Below, one piece after another: positions 36,452 to 46,520 of a stretch of 64,000 nt of DNA (positions within the stretch are counted from its first letter, which is position 1; every line of letters begins with the position of its first letter). Origin of the DNA: Pseudomonadota bacterium (GTDB lineage: Bacteria > Pseudomonadota > Gammaproteobacteria > Xanthomonadales > Ahniellaceae); NCBI GenBank assembly GCA_022843465.1, contig JALHNO010000003.1:246955-310954 (forward strand). The letters run 5' to 3'. Both the position numbers and the translations under genes were made by a program. Under the pieces are notes generated by a model. That model worked only from the letters and a program-made list of their open reading frames with translations. It searched no databases and was not told the DNA's origin.

Positions 36452-38581
36452 ATGCCGGCAAGTACCGAGCTTTCTCCGCTGCTGATTGGCGACTTCCGCT
36501 TCGATCCGCGCAGCCACGAGCTCTGGCGGGAAGGCGACTGCCAACGGCTGCCACGGCGCCTGTCGCAGTTGCTGTTGCGGCTGGCCCAGGCGGCGCCAGA
36601 CGTGCTGAGTCGCCAGCAGCTGATTGACGAGGTCTGGCAGCGGCGCATGGTCGAAGACGATGTGCTCTCGCGTGCGATCGCCGAACTCCGCCGCGCGCTC
36701 GGTGATGATCCGAAGTCACCGCGATTCATCGAAACCATACCGAAGGCGGGTTATCGGTTGTGCGCTGCCGTCAGGCCGGCACCGGATCAGGTTGCAGCGA
36801 GCTTGCCATCCGGACTGGCGCTGCCGGTGGCAGCAGATCGCAGGCCGCGCCCTCGCTGGTGGATGGCGGGCGCGGCCCTGCTACTGGCGGGCCTGGCCAT
36901 CACGGTGCTGATTTCGCTGCAGCACGACAGCGGGCCGCAGTCCCTGACCGCTGCCGACATGACCCGTACCCGCCCGCTCACCAGTGGCGCCGGCTGGGAG
37001 TTCCGCCCTGACATCAGTCCTGACGGTCGCTGGGTGGCGTATTCGGAACACGCTCAGGGCAGTGAAGTCACTGCGCTGGTGCTGCAGGATGTCCGCGGTG
37101 AACACCATGAAGTGCTCGAGGCTGGCGACCAGGCCAATATCCGGCCGGCATTCTCGCCCGATGGCAGGCAGCTGGTGTTTCTGCGCGTGCGTGATGGTCG
37201 CTGCGAGCTGGCATTGCGTGCCCTTCCGGGTACGACATCGCGCACTCTGGCCCCCTGCTCGGCCGACCCGGCCAGTTCGCCGGCATGGTCAGCCGATCAG
37301 CGCCATGTGGCGTATTCAATGGTCGAGGCCGGCGCTGAAATGGCCGGGATCGCGGTGGTCGAGGTAGCTACGGGTCAGGTGCGCGTGCTGACCCGCCCGA
37401 GCGCCGTGCAGGGCCCCGATCGCGATCCCGAATTTGTTCCCGGCGGCGGCCTGATCAGTTTTGCGCGCGGACACGATGGTGAGCAGTTTCTGATGACGCT
37501 GCAGTGGCAGGCGCCGACGGCGCAGCCGCAGCCGCTGTGGAATGCGGGTCGCCTGCAGGGTCATGCCTGGCGTGCCGATGGTGCCCAGTTGATTGCGGCC
37601 AGCGACCAGGCGGGTTATCGCGCCCTGGTATTGCTGGACGCCAACGGCGCGCTGATCGAGGTGCTCGGTGCCCGCGGCGGACGCTTTCCGGCCTGGTCGG
37701 CCAGCGGTGCCCTGGTGTTCGAGTCGGCGCAGTACGACGCGAATATCTGGCAACTCGATCTGGCCACGCCGGATGCTGCGCCCAAGCTGGTTGTTGCCTC
37801 CACCCGCTATGACGCCTCGCCGACGCTGAGTGGCGATGGCCGGCACCTCGCCTTTGTCTCGAATCGCAATGATTTCGAACAGATCTTCGTCGCCAATCCG
37901 GACGGTAGCGCGCCCACGCGACTGTCCATGCCCGATGGCCAGCGCTGGTCGCGGCCGGCATTCGGTCCGGACGGGCAGCAGCTTCTGGTCACCGGCTACG
38001 ACGAGGACAATCAGCACTGGATCTATCGGCACGATCTGGCCAGCGGCCGCAACCTGCAGTTGCGCCATCTCGGTGCCGACTCCGGTGCCGGCCAGTACTG
38101 CACGCAGGGCGATCACATCCTGTACCTGCGCCGCGGCAGCGATGGCGGACGCAGTCTCTGGATGGCGGGGCTGGGCAGCGAAGACCCGGCGGTCGAACTG
38201 GAGCACAGCGCGGCTGCTGAGCAGTTCGTGATCACCGCAGAGACCGTGGTGCTCAGTCGCATCGGTGCTGCCGGGTTCCGCCTGCTCTCCCTGCATGCGA
38301 AGTCAGCGCCGGTGGATGTGCTCGAACAGGTGGTACCGCTGACACCATTCGCGTGGACTGCGCGTGGCCGCCATCTCTACGCGGTGGTGCGTGTGGCCGA
38401 CCAGCCGGTGCTCAAGCGTTGGCATCTGGACAGCGGCGATGAGGAACTGCTTGCCCGCGACATTTCCGCCGATGCAGTTGGTCCGGCTCTGGCGGTGAGT
38501 CCGGACCAGCGGACGCTGTGGTTTGCGCGTACCGATAACCTCAGCCTGGATCTGATGTGGGTTCCACCGCGGACCGATTGA
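36452..38581 (+). CDS. Membrane-bound winged-helix regulator with TolB-like propeller
   Basis: A 709-residue one-component signal protein. Residues about 10-105 are an OmpR/ToxR-type winged helix (LIGDFRFDPRSHELWREG, SRAIAELRRALGDD, IETIPKAGYRL). A membrane helix spans about 136-156. The rest, outside the membrane, is a TolB/WD40-like propeller with repeated D-G motifs (RPDISPDGRWVAYSEH, RPAFSPDGRQLVFLR, SPTLSGDGRHLAFVSN). This is the CadC/ToxR layout common in Xanthomonadales. The ligand and target genes are unknown. It converges on the kinase gene and overlaps its 3' end by 41 bases. Confidence 0.85.
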   Translation: MPASTELSPLLIGDFRFDPRSHELWREGDCQRLPRRLSQLLLRLAQAAPDVLSRQQLIDEVWQRRMVEDDVLSRAIAELRRALGDDPKSPRFIETIPKAGYRLCAAVRPAPDQVAASLPSGLALPVAADRRPRPRWWMAGAALLLAGLAITVLISLQHDSGPQSLTAADMTRTRPLTSGAGWEFRPDISPDGRWVAYSEHAQGSEVTALVLQDVRGEHHEVLEAGDQANIRPAFSPDGRQLVFLRVRDGRCELALRALPGTTSRTLAPCSADPASSPAWSADQRHVAYSMVEAGAEMAGIAVVEVATGQVRVLTRPSAVQGPDRDPEFVPGGGLISFARGHDGEQFLMTLQWQAPTAQPQPLWNAGRLQGHAWRADGAQLIAASDQAGYRALVLLDANGALIEVLGARGGRFPAWSASGALVFESAQYDANIWQLDLATPDAAPKLVVASTRYDASPTLSGDGRHLAFVSNRNDFEQIFVANPDGSAPTRLSMPDGQRWSRPAFGPDGQQLLVTGYDEDNQHWIYRHDLASGRNLQLRHLGADSGAGQYCTQGDHILYLRRGSDGGRSLWMAGLGSEDPAVELEHSAAAEQFVITAETVVLSRIGAAGFRLLSLHAKSAPVDVLEQVVPLTPFAWTARGRHLYAVVRVADQPVLKRWHLDSGDEELLARDISADAVGPALAVSPDQRTLWFARTDNLSLDLMWVPPRTD

Positions 38582-41048
38582 GCGGGGTGACCCAGGCCGA
38601 AACCCAGTTGCTCCAAGGGGCGAACCACAGGGTCCGCGCTGGTGGTCTGAACTCGGAAGCCGGTTCGAGCACGGCGGCAAACCAGCGTGCCACCTCGGCC
38701 ATGCGGGTGTCGTCGATACCATCGAGCCGGGCACGTCGCAGCTGCACACGCGCATCAGCGTAGTTGCCGGAATCGATCGCGGCGGCCGCGCTCAGCAGTG
38801 CCGCCAGGCCAGCCAGCGACTGCGCTTCGTCGGGCAAGCCTGCAATCAGTGCTGGCATGTCACCGGGTGAGGCCCCCAGCGCCACCGCGACCAGAGCTAC
38901 GTCGGCGCGGTAGAGCGGATCATCGCTGATCGCGCGCGCCGCCTCCAGAAAATAGCGCAGTCGCTCGCCGTCGGCCTGCTGATAGGACGCGATCGCGCCG
39001 AGCAGGGCGCTACGGATGCCCGTCGAAGTGTCGCCACGCTCGCGCGCACTGCGCATTTCGCGGCCGGCAAGTTCGCCCAGTTCGGGCCAGCGTTGCATCT
39101 GTCCCAGGCAGATCGCGCGGCCCATGCGACCCCAGGCTGCAATGGTCGGCTCGTCGAGTTCGGCCTCCGCAGCCGAGACCCGGTCGAAGCGGACCAATGC
39201 GGCCTCATACTGGCCATCGCCGAACTCGATCGCGGCCATCACCCATTCGCGCCACGAAGGATGTTCGGCCGGCAGGCCAGGCAGGGCAGCACGTGCGCCC
39301 TCGGTGTCGCCGAGCAGGGCACGGTCGACCAGGATCTGGGCGGCGCGGCGATCCTTCAAATTGCGAATGTCGATGCGCTGCAGTTGCTGCAGGGCCGCAT
39401 CGAGCCTGCCATTGCTGATCTCGCCATGGGCCAGCGCGTAACGGAGGCGCCAGGCGTTGGGACGCAGATCCAGCGCGCTCTGCAACATCCGGCGGCGCGC
39501 GGCGGCACCGGTATTGCTGCGTGCTTCGGCGGTCAGCAGTGCCTGCAGGTAGGCATTCGGCCGGCGCGCCAACTCGGCGCCGGCGGCCAGCAGATGCGGC
39601 TCGGCCGCAGCTCCGAGGGTGCCGCTCCATGTCAGATCGAGGAAGGTCAGCAGGGGATGCGCGCTTGCGGCCTTGCGCGCGTTCTGCACGAGACCATGGG
39701 CGGTGTCGCGCGCACCCTCGGCATCGACTTGCAGTGCACGGCGCACCTGGGCCTTGCCCTCTGTGCTCAAGCCAGCCAGATCGCGTTCGATGAAGCCGTA
39801 GCCGGGGTCGATCACTTGCCGCAGACGATACTCATGCAGGCCGGCAGCTGCGCCGAGCAGGATCAGCGCAGCGACCAGACCGATCAGGACACGGCGGCGC
39901 AGGTGCGCGCTCCGCCAATACTGTCCGATGCGATTGCGCCAGCGTGCCGCCTGCGGCGAATCGCCCTGCAGCCAGCGCGCGAGATCATCGGCCAGGGCGG
40001 TGGCGTCGGGATAGCGTTGCTCCGGCTCGGGCTGCAGCGCGCGGATCGCGACCTGACGCAGTCCAGCCTCTGCAGGCAACGGCAGCCGCGAGCCCGGTGC
40101 GCCTACGCGCCCGCTCAACGGCGAAGTCTGGTTGTTGCCGGTGTTATTGCCGGTGCGAGTGCCGGTGCGATGGGAACCGGGGGTGTCGACATTGGCCCTG
40201 CTTTGGTCCATGCAGAGTTCGCAGAGCATGACGCCGAGCGAAAACACATCAGTGGCTGAGCTGATTTCTCCGCCGAGCAACTGTTCTGGCGCGGCGTAGC
40301 GGGGTGTCAGCAGACGTTCGCCGGTGGCCGTCATCGTCGCCAGCGATTCCTCCTCGATGGTCTTGGCGATCCCGAAGTCGAGCAACTTGGCCTGGCCATC
40401 GGCGGTGATCAGGACATTGCCGGGCTTGAGGTCGCGATGCACCACGCCACGCTGATGCGCGTGCCCAACGATGCCCGCGACCGCCATCAGCAGGCTGATC
40501 CGCGCCTGCAGATCGTGCTTTGCCAGAAATGCATTGAGTGCCACCCCATCGACCTTCTCCATTTCGATGAAGGGCGCGCCATCGCGGTCCAGGTGGAGGC
40601 CGTGCAGACGAGCGATTCCAGGGTGATCGAGGCGCGCGAGTGCATCATGTTCCCGCTGCAGACGACGGACCAGGGTTGCCGAGATCAGATCCGGGCGCAC
40701 CAGTTTCAGGGCGACCTCGGCGTTGTCGCTATCGCGCCGTGCCGATACCACGACCCCCATGCCACCCTGACCGAGCAAGTCCAGCACGGTAAAGGCACCG
40801 ATCCGGCGGCCGCGCCAGTCATCTGCGTTGCGCGCGTCGCGCTGACGCGCCCAGAGCTCGACGCGCTCGGAGAGTTCCTCAACGCCGCCTTCGCTGGTCG
40901 CCGTCAGCAGCATACGCCGAAGGGTCTCGGCGCGCTCGGCATTGCTGCCTGCGGCAACTTCCAGCGCCTGCGCGCGTTCCGACTCCGGCAACCGTCTCAG
41001 CCCGGCCATGATCTCTGCGGTTGACGGATCGGCGGATCGCTGGCTCAA
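38541..41048 (-). CDS. Membrane-associated serine/threonine protein kinase with TPR-like C-terminal region
   Basis: An 835-residue Hanks-type kinase. After about 85 residues, the kinase domain has the Gly loop LGQGGMGVVV (about residue 92), ALKLV, catalytic VVHRDLKPGN, DFGIAK and the APE-type AAPEQLL. A membrane helix (VLIGLVAALILLGAAAGL) separates it from about 400 Ala-rich helical residues, probably TPR-like. The kinase domain carries an odd low-complexity insert, TGTRTGNNTGNN. The proposed start is TTG 41048 with AGGAAGGGA before it; ATG 41009 and TTG 41093 are alternatives. It diverges from pncC. Similar kinases of this order act in signalling with unknown targets. Confidence 0.85.
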   Translation of the reverse strand: MSQRSADPSTAEIMAGLRRLPESERAQALEVAAGSNAERAETLRRMLLTATSEGGVEELSERVELWARQRDARNADDWRGRRIGAFTVLDLLGQGGMGVVVSARRDSDNAEVALKLVRPDLISATLVRRLQREHDALARLDHPGIARLHGLHLDRDGAPFIEMEKVDGVALNAFLAKHDLQARISLLMAVAGIVGHAHQRGVVHRDLKPGNVLITADGQAKLLDFGIAKTIEEESLATMTATGERLLTPRYAAPEQLLGGEISSATDVFSLGVMLCELCMDQSRANVDTPGSHRTGTRTGNNTGNNQTSPLSGRVGAPGSRLPLPAEAGLRQVAIRALQPEPEQRYPDATALADDLARWLQGDSPQAARWRNRIGQYWRSAHLRRRVLIGLVAALILLGAAAGLHEYRLRQVIDPGYGFIERDLAGLSTEGKAQVRRALQVDAEGARDTAHGLVQNARKAASAHPLLTFLDLTWSGTLGAAAEPHLLAAGAELARRPNAYLQALLTAEARSNTGAAARRRMLQSALDLRPNAWRLRYALAHGEISNGRLDAALQQLQRIDIRNLKDRRAAQILVDRALLGDTEGARAALPGLPAEHPSWREWVMAAIEFGDGQYEAALVRFDRVSAAEAELDEPTIAAWGRMGRAICLGQMQRWPELGELAGREMRSARERGDTSTGIRSALLGAIASYQQADGERLRYFLEAARAISDDPLYRADVALVAVALGASPGDMPALIAGLPDEAQSLAGLAALLSAAAAIDSGNYADARVQLRRARLDGIDDTRMAEVARWFAAVLEPASEFRPPARTLWFAPWSNWVSAWVTPLNRSAVEPTSDPG
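40131..40166 (+). repeat. Three 12-bp tandem repeats inside the kinase gene
   Basis: The units are GTTGTTGCCGGT, GTTATTGCCGGT and GCGAGTGCCGGT. Read on the coding (minus) strand they give Thr-Gly-x-x repeated three times in the C-lobe of the kinase, between the activation segment and the last helices. The repeat is in frame, so slippage would change length without breaking the gene. Confidence 0.8.
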
Positions 41049-41167
41049 GGGGCAGTCCCTTCCTGTCGGCGCAGTTTGCGCGGCGCACCGCAACTTTGAC
41101 GCCTATCGGGCCTCGACGACAAGGCCGTGGCACGCTACAACACGACAACCCAAGTGGAATCTCAAGA

Positions 41168-41674
41168 ATGAGCCTGCCGTCCGACCAGCAATTGCACGAT
41201 CACGCCGCCGCCTTTGGACGCCGACTCCTCGAGAGTCGCATGAAACTGGCCTCGGCAGAGTCCTGCACCGGCGGCTGGCTGGCCAAGGTGGTGACCGAGG
41301 TGCCGGGCAGTTCCGACTGGTTTGACTGTTCCTTCGTGGCCTACAGCTACGATGCCAAGGAGTCGATGCTGGGTGTGCAACGGGTGACTCTGGAGAAATT
41401 CGGTGCGGTCAGTGCCGAAACCGTGATCGAAATGGTGCGCGGGGCCCTGTCGCGCTCCCGCGCCGATGTCGCGGTGGCGATCACCGGCATTGCCGGTCCC
41501 GGAGGTGGCACCCGCGACAAGCCGGTGGGGACGGTCTGGATGGCCTGGGCCAAGGGCCACCATCCGCCGACCGCGGTAATGCACCACTTTCCGGGCGACC
41601 GCGACGCGGTCCGGCGTGCCACGGTCGAAGTGGCGATTGCGGGGCTTGAGAAACTTCTCAGTGAATCACGCTGA
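41168..41674 (+). CDS. pncC: Nicotinamide-nucleotide amidohydrolase (CinA C-terminal domain)
   Basis: A 168-residue stand-alone CinA C-terminal domain that deamidates nicotinamide mononucleotide to nicotinate mononucleotide in NAD recycling. The active-site Ser lies in LASAESCTGGWLA, and GIAGPGGGT and KPVGTVWMAW are the other family motifs. The ATG at 41168 begins the conserved part; the frame upstream has no similarity. Position directly before recA is conserved in many proteobacteria, and 140 bases with a LexA-like palindrome separate the two genes. Confidence 0.92.
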   Translation: MSLPSDQQLHDHAAAFGRRLLESRMKLASAESCTGGWLAKVVTEVPGSSDWFDCSFVAYSYDAKESMLGVQRVTLEKFGAVSAETVIEMVRGALSRSRADVAVAITGIAGPGGGTRDKPVGTVWMAWAKGHHPPTAVMHHFPGDRDAVRRATVEVAIAGLEKLLSESR

Positions 41675-41704
41675 GGTTTCGCATGGCGGCGACGCCAGCT
41701 GTGG

Positions 41705-41742
41705 GATAATTTGAACTTGCCTAGTGTGCAATACCACACTAG
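41705..41742 (+). promoter_or_regulatory. recA promoter region with LexA-like inverted repeat
   Basis: A perfect inverted repeat CTAGTGTG-CAATAC-CACACTAG fills 41721-41742, 73 bases before the recA ATG. Its spacing and central AATAC recall the xanthomonad LexA box (TTAGTAGTAATACTACTAA). A GATAAT hexamer at 41705-41710, preceded by TGG, is a possible -10 just upstream, so a bound repressor would sit at the transcription start. No convincing -35 is seen. Confidence 0.65.
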
Positions 41743-41814
41743 CTCCAGCCTGCGTTCGCAGGTTCTGAGACCTGGGCCCTGCACGCTCGCTGCCCCCGAC
41801 ATTGAGGATTGAAC

Positions 41815-42858
<1,044 letters not shown>

Positions 42859-42943
42859 TCGACGCTCCCTGCACGGATGGCGTCCTGCCTGGAATCAACG
42901 GGCAGGATGCTGCGTGCAGCTACCGCTTGCCGAGGTCCTAGTC

Positions 42944-43414
42944 ATGGCGCGGCCACCGGCAAAAACTCTTACGCCGCGCGAACGCGCACTGAACCTGCTG
43001 TCGCGCCGCGAACAATCGGAACGCGAACTCCGGCGCAAACTGGTCCAGAAGGGCGTTGGCCGCGATGAGGCTGCCGAAGCGGTCGGTGCGCTGAGCGATT
43101 CCAGTCTGCAGTCGAACGCGCGATTCGCCGGCATGATGGTGCGTCGGCGCATTGCCGATGGCTATGGACCCCAGCGCATTACTGCCGAGTTGAGCGCCCA
43201 TGGCGTTGACCGCGCCCTGATCCAGCAGGCCATCGATGAAGAAGAACCCGATTGGGATGCCCAGGCCGATCGCATCTACCGGCGCAAGTTCGGTGCTGGC
43301 CCGGCTGCCGATGCCAAGGAGCGCGCCAAGCGCGCCGCTTATCTGACCCAGCGCGGCTTCAGTTACGACATTGCCCGCCGGATTGCGGCAGCTGCAGAAT
43401 CCGATAGCGACTAG
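42944..43414 (+). CDS. recX: RecA regulator RecX
   Basis: A 156-residue RecX protein that binds RecA filaments and limits their growth. Family motifs are RALNLLSRREQSERELRRKL, FAGMMVRRRIADGYGPQRI and YLTQRGFSYDIARRI, making three helical repeats. The ATG at 42944 has GAGG eight bases before it. It follows recA as in most bacteria and probably shares its transcript. Confidence 0.95.
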   Translation: MARPPAKTLTPRERALNLLSRREQSERELRRKLVQKGVGRDEAAEAVGALSDSSLQSNARFAGMMVRRRIADGYGPQRITAELSAHGVDRALIQQAIDEEEPDWDAQADRIYRRKFGAGPAADAKERAKRAAYLTQRGFSYDIARRIAAAAESDSD

Positions 43415-43453
43415 GCAATCGCCTGATTGTGCCGTGACCTCTGATTCGGACGC

Positions 43454-43819
43454 TTACTGCGCCAGCGCCAGAATGGCCGCCAGTCCACCGAAGAAAAGAA
43501 TGAAGCCAAGGATCGTGATGATGAGCAGGCCGATCTGCAGATAGCCCAGAATCAGGCCGGCGACGGCCATGCCATCGCCATCGAGGGCGCCATTGGAACG
43601 ACGGATTTCGCTGCGGCCCATGTGCCCGGTGATGATCGCCACAATGGCCGCGAGCAGGGGAAGCAGAACCCAACTGACCAAGCCGGAGACCAGGCTGACC
43701 ACCGCCATGGTCGAAGTCGGTCGTGCCGGCGCCATCGGTGCGGCGGCCGGATAGGGCGCGGCCGGCTGCCCCGGCGGCGCTGCGGATTCAGGTGGCAGCG
43801 GCGGAATAGGCGTGGTCAT
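43454..43819 (-). CDS. DUF4190 small membrane protein
   Basis: A 121-residue protein with a Pro/Ala-rich N-terminal tail (about residues 1-33) and two membrane helices (about 38-63 and 80-115). The segment between them, IITGHMGRSEIRRSNGALDGDGMAVAG (in pieces: GHMGRSEIRRS, GDGMAVAGLILGY), is the DUF4190 signature. Function unknown. It converges on recX with 39 bases between stops. A second ATG nine bases upstream is possible. Confidence 0.78.
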   Translation of the reverse strand: MTTPIPPLPPESAAPPGQPAAPYPAAAPMAPARPTSTMAVVSLVSGLVSWVLLPLLAAIVAIITGHMGRSEIRRSNGALDGDGMAVAGLILGYLQIGLLIITILGFILFFGGLAAILALAQ

Positions 43820-43855
43820 CGCAGGCATCCTCTTGTCGTGGGGCAATTGAAGCAT

Positions 43856-43880
43856 CGACGCTGGCTCAGTGCCAGCGTCG
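43856..43880 (-). terminator. Hairpin after the ALDH7 gene, possible terminator
   Basis: A perfect 10-bp stem CGACGCTGGC/GCCAGCGTCG with loop TCAGT lies between the aldehyde dehydrogenase stop and the DUF4190 start. No T-run follows, so termination is plausible but not certain. Confidence 0.45.
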
Positions 43881-43906
43881 CATACATCCCTCAGCGGCCA
43901 GGCGCC

Positions 43907-45439
43907 TCAGAAATCGAAGCGGATGCCCTGGGCCAGGGGCAGTGCATCGGAATAATTGATCGTATTGGTCTGGCGGCGCATGTACACCTTCCAGGCATCC
44001 GAGCCGGACTCGCGTCCGCCACCGGTTTCCTTCTCGCCGCCGAAGGCGCCACCGATTTCAGCGCCACTGGTGCCGATATTGACGTTGGCAATGCCGCAGT
44101 CGGAGCCCGCCGCACTGAGGAATTTTTCTGCCGAGCGCATGTCGGTAGTGAAGATCGACGACGACAGCCCCTGTGGGACGCCGTTCTGCAGGCTGATCGC
44201 TTCGTCCAGGGTCTTGAACGGCATCACATAGAGAATCGGCGCGAAGGTTTCTGTCTGCACGCATTCATCGCTGTTGCGGACACCGCGGATGATCGTCGGC
44301 TTGACGAAATTTCCGGCCCCGTTGATCGCAACGCCGCCGGTCAGAACCTTGCCGCCCGCCGCCTTGGCCGATTCGATGGCCGCGAGGAATCGGCTGACCG
44401 AGCCCTTGTCGATCAGCGGTCCCATCAGGGTGCCGGGCTTCAGCGGGTCGCCGATATGCGACTCGATCTGCTGGTACGCGCCTACCAGGGTGTTGCATAC
44501 CTCATCGATGATCGACTCATGGACGAAGACACGCCGCGTGGTCGTGCAACGCTGTCCTGCGGTACCCACGGCGCCGAACACGATGGCGGGGATGGCGAGT
44601 TTCAGGTCGGCAGTCTGATCGACGATGATCGCGTTGTTGCCGCCGAGTTCCAGCAGGGAGCGACCCATGCGCTGAGCCACGCGCTCGCCGACCATGCGGC
44701 CGACATGGGTGGACCCGGTGAAGGAGATCAACGGAACGCGGCGGTCGTCGACGAAGCCCTGGGCCAGTTCGCTGCCGGCGTCGTTGAACAGGAAGAAGAT
44801 GTCCGGAAAGCCGTGCTCGCGCAGCACTTCATTGCAGACGCGCATCGACGCGACCGCGCTCAGCGAGGTCTTCGGTGATGGCTTCCAGATGGTGATATCG
44901 CCGCAGATTGCCGCCAGGAAACTGTTCCAGGCCCAGACCGCAACCGGAAAATTGAAGGCGCTGATCACGCCGACCAGGCCGATCGGATGGTACTGGTCGT
45001 ACATGCGGTGACCGGGCCGTTCCGAGTGCATGGTGTAGCCGTACAGCATGCGGCTCTGACCGACCGCAAAATCGGCGATGTCGATCATTTCCTGCACTTC
45101 ACCATCGCCTTCGGCCTTGATCTTGCCCATCTCGAGCGAGACCAGGGAGCCCAGTGCGTCCTTGTGCTTGCGCAGGGCCTCGCCGCACAGACGAATGGCT
45201 TCGCCACGCTTCGGTGCCGGGGTGGTGCGCCAGATGGCAAACGCCTGCTGCGCGCGCGCGATGATCGTCTCGTAATCGGCCTGGCTGGAGGCGTGTACCT
45301 GGGCGATGGCTTCGCCAGTGGTCGGATTGACCGACTCCAGCACGCCGGCGTCGCGGGTCGTCGACCATTCGCCCTGGCCAAGGTAGGTGCCGGAGTTCTC
45401 TGCGCTCAGGCCGAGCGCGTTCAGGATAGCGTGTGACAT
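43907..45439 (-). CDS. amaB: ALDH7-family aldehyde dehydrogenase (alpha-aminoadipic semialdehyde type)
   Basis: A 510-residue NAD-dependent dehydrogenase of the antiquitin group, which oxidises L-aminoadipate semialdehyde/piperideine-6-carboxylate in lysine breakdown. Markers: cofactor segment [26 protein letters not shown], active-site Glu in [11 protein letters not shown], catalytic Cys in [12 protein letters not shown], and the ending [14 protein letters not shown] shared with antiquitins. The start at 45439 fits the family length; further upstream the frame runs into the complement of the tRNA. No other lysine catabolic gene is near, so the substrate is inferred from family. Confidence 0.9.
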   Translation of the reverse strand: MSHAILNALGLSAENSGTYLGQGEWSTTRDAGVLESVNPTTGEAIAQVHASSQADYETIIARAQQAFAIWRTTPAPKRGEAIRLCGEALRKHKDALGSLVSLEMGKIKAEGDGEVQEMIDIADFAVGQSRMLYGYTMHSERPGHRMYDQYHPIGLVGVISAFNFPVAVWAWNSFLAAICGDITIWKPSPKTSLSAVASMRVCNEVLREHGFPDIFFLFNDAGSELAQGFVDDRRVPLISFTGSTHVGRMVGERVAQRMGRSLLELGGNNAIIVDQTADLKLAIPAIVFGAVGTAGQRCTTTRRVFVHESIIDEVCNTLVGAYQQIESHIGDPLKPGTLMGPLIDKGSVSRFLAAIESAKAAGGKVLTGGVAINGAGNFVKPTIIRGVRNSDECVQTETFAPILYVMPFKTLDEAISLQNGVPQGLSSSIFTTDMRSAEKFLSAAGSDCGIANVNIGTSGAEIGGAFGGEKETGGGRESGSDAWKVYMRRQTNTINYSDALPLAQGIRFDF

Positions 45440-45616
45440 GGGGACCTCGGGGATGCGGGAGGAAGGGAAAACGGGCACTTGGCGCCAACGCGAGGCCCAC
45501 CATTCTAGCTGATGCGTCCACCTGCGTATGCCGTAGTGCTGCCGGCCAGCGGGCAGGTGACGGGCAATGAGTGCCGGTCCCGGCGTTCTGCGGTCCCCCC
45601 GTTCAGTCGCCTGGGT

Positions 45617-45622
45617 TAGAAT
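45617..45622 (+). promoter_or_regulatory. -10 element of tRNA-Arg
   Basis: TAGAAT stands 10 bases before the 5' end of the tRNA, with a GC-rich discriminator (GCGCGGCCC) after it as in stringently controlled stable-RNA promoters. No good -35 is seen. Confidence 0.5.
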
Positions 45623-45631
45623 GCGCGGCCC

Positions 45632-45708
45632 GTCCTCGTAGCTCAGCTGGATAGAGCGTTCGCCTCCTAAGCGGAAGGTCGCCGGTTCGAATCCGGCCGA
45701 GGACGCCA
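45632..45708 (+). tRNA. tRNA-Arg (anticodon CCU)
   Basis: A 77-nt tRNA with encoded CCA. The acceptor stem GTCCTCG pairs with CGAGGAC, the D-arm is GCTCAGCTGGATAGAGC, the anticodon stem TTCGC/GCGGA encloses loop CTCCTAA with anticodon CCT at 45666-45668, and the T-arm has GGTTCGAATCC. It reads AGG codons. The gene lies between the ALDH7 gene and trhO; no integrase or duplicated 3' end is seen nearby. Confidence 0.97.
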
Positions 45709-45734
45709 CTGTCGCTCCGCACTCAGCGCTCTGC

Positions 45735-46472
45735 ATGATCCGCAATCTCGCCGCCTATCACTTTGTTCCGATCGATTCTCCCGCTGAACTGGTTACGGAA
45801 ATCCGCGCCTATTGCAGCGAAACGGGGATGCTCGGCACCGTGCTCGTCGCGCCCGAGGGGATCAACTGCTTCCTGGCGGCGTCGGCCGAGGCCATCGACG
45901 GATTCGTGCACTGGATACGCAGCGATCCGCGCTTTGCGGCGATGCCGGTCAAGCTTAGCGACAGCGCATCGGCGCCGTTCCGACGCCTGCGCGTCAAACT
46001 CAAGCGCGAGATCATCACGTTTCGCCAGCACGGTATCGAGCCGGCATCGGCGCGCGCGCCGGCCGTCAGTCCGGCGACGCTGGCGCGCTGGCTGGCCCGG
46101 GGGTACGACGACTCGGGACGTGCGGTGCAGTTGCTCGATACGCGCAATGCCCAGGAAGTCGCACACGGCACCTTCGAAGGCGCGCTGACGCTGCCGATCC
46201 AGTGCTTTACCGAGTTGCCCGAAGCGCTGGAGCCGCATCGGCAATCGCTGCAGGACAAGACCATCGTCAGCTTCTGCACCGGCGGTGTCCGTTGCGAGAA
46301 ATCGGCGTTGTGGATGCGCGACGCCGGTTACGGCGATGTGCTGCAACTGGATGGCGGCATTCTGGGTTATTTCGAGCAGGTCGGCGGTTACGGCTATCGC
46401 GATCGCTGCTTTGTATTCGACGAGCGCATCGCGCTCGATCCGCAGCTGCGGCCTTTGTCCCCGAGCGAATGA
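45735..46472 (+). CDS. trhO: tRNA uridine-34 hydroxylase, rhodanese-type (YceA)
   Basis: A 245-residue protein of the TrhO/YceA family that hydroxylates U34 of some tRNAs, oxygen-dependent, on the way to 5-(carboxy)methoxyuridine. The N-terminal domain has [17 protein letters not shown], and the rhodanese domain has [10 protein letters not shown] and the active-site loop [12 protein letters not shown]. It ends soon after [13 protein letters not shown], so it is the short form without the Cys-rich C-terminal extension of the 350-residue E. coli protein. It starts 26 bases after the tRNA. Confidence 0.92.
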   Translation: MIRNLAAYHFVPIDSPAELVTEIRAYCSETGMLGTVLVAPEGINCFLAASAEAIDGFVHWIRSDPRFAAMPVKLSDSASAPFRRLRVKLKREIITFRQHGIEPASARAPAVSPATLARWLARGYDDSGRAVQLLDTRNAQEVAHGTFEGALTLPIQCFTELPEALEPHRQSLQDKTIVSFCTGGVRCEKSALWMRDAGYGDVLQLDGGILGYFEQVGGYGYRDRCFVFDERIALDPQLRPLSPSE

Positions 46473-46501
46473 CCCAGAGCAGAGTCAACCGCGCTGCCGG
46501 T

Positions 46502-46520
46502 GATCTTGATCTTGATCTTG
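46502..46520 (+). repeat. Three GATCTT hexamer repeats
   Basis: The sequence is GATCTT three times followed by G, just after the trhO stop and next to the larger repeat cluster. The hexamer is partly echoed at 46540-46546 (GATCTTG). Confidence 0.75.

Noticed and set aside
45632-45708. Integration site (attachment site) at tRNA-Arg
   Set aside because: No second copy of the tRNA 3' end and no integrase gene were found; both sides carry ordinary housekeeping genes.
45440-45745. N-terminal extension of the ALDH7 frame containing [23 protein letters not shown]-type sequence (positions across the tRNA)
   Set aside because: This peptide is the reverse-strand translation of the tRNA-Arg gene, a well-known false ORF. 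The dehydrogenase starts at 45439.
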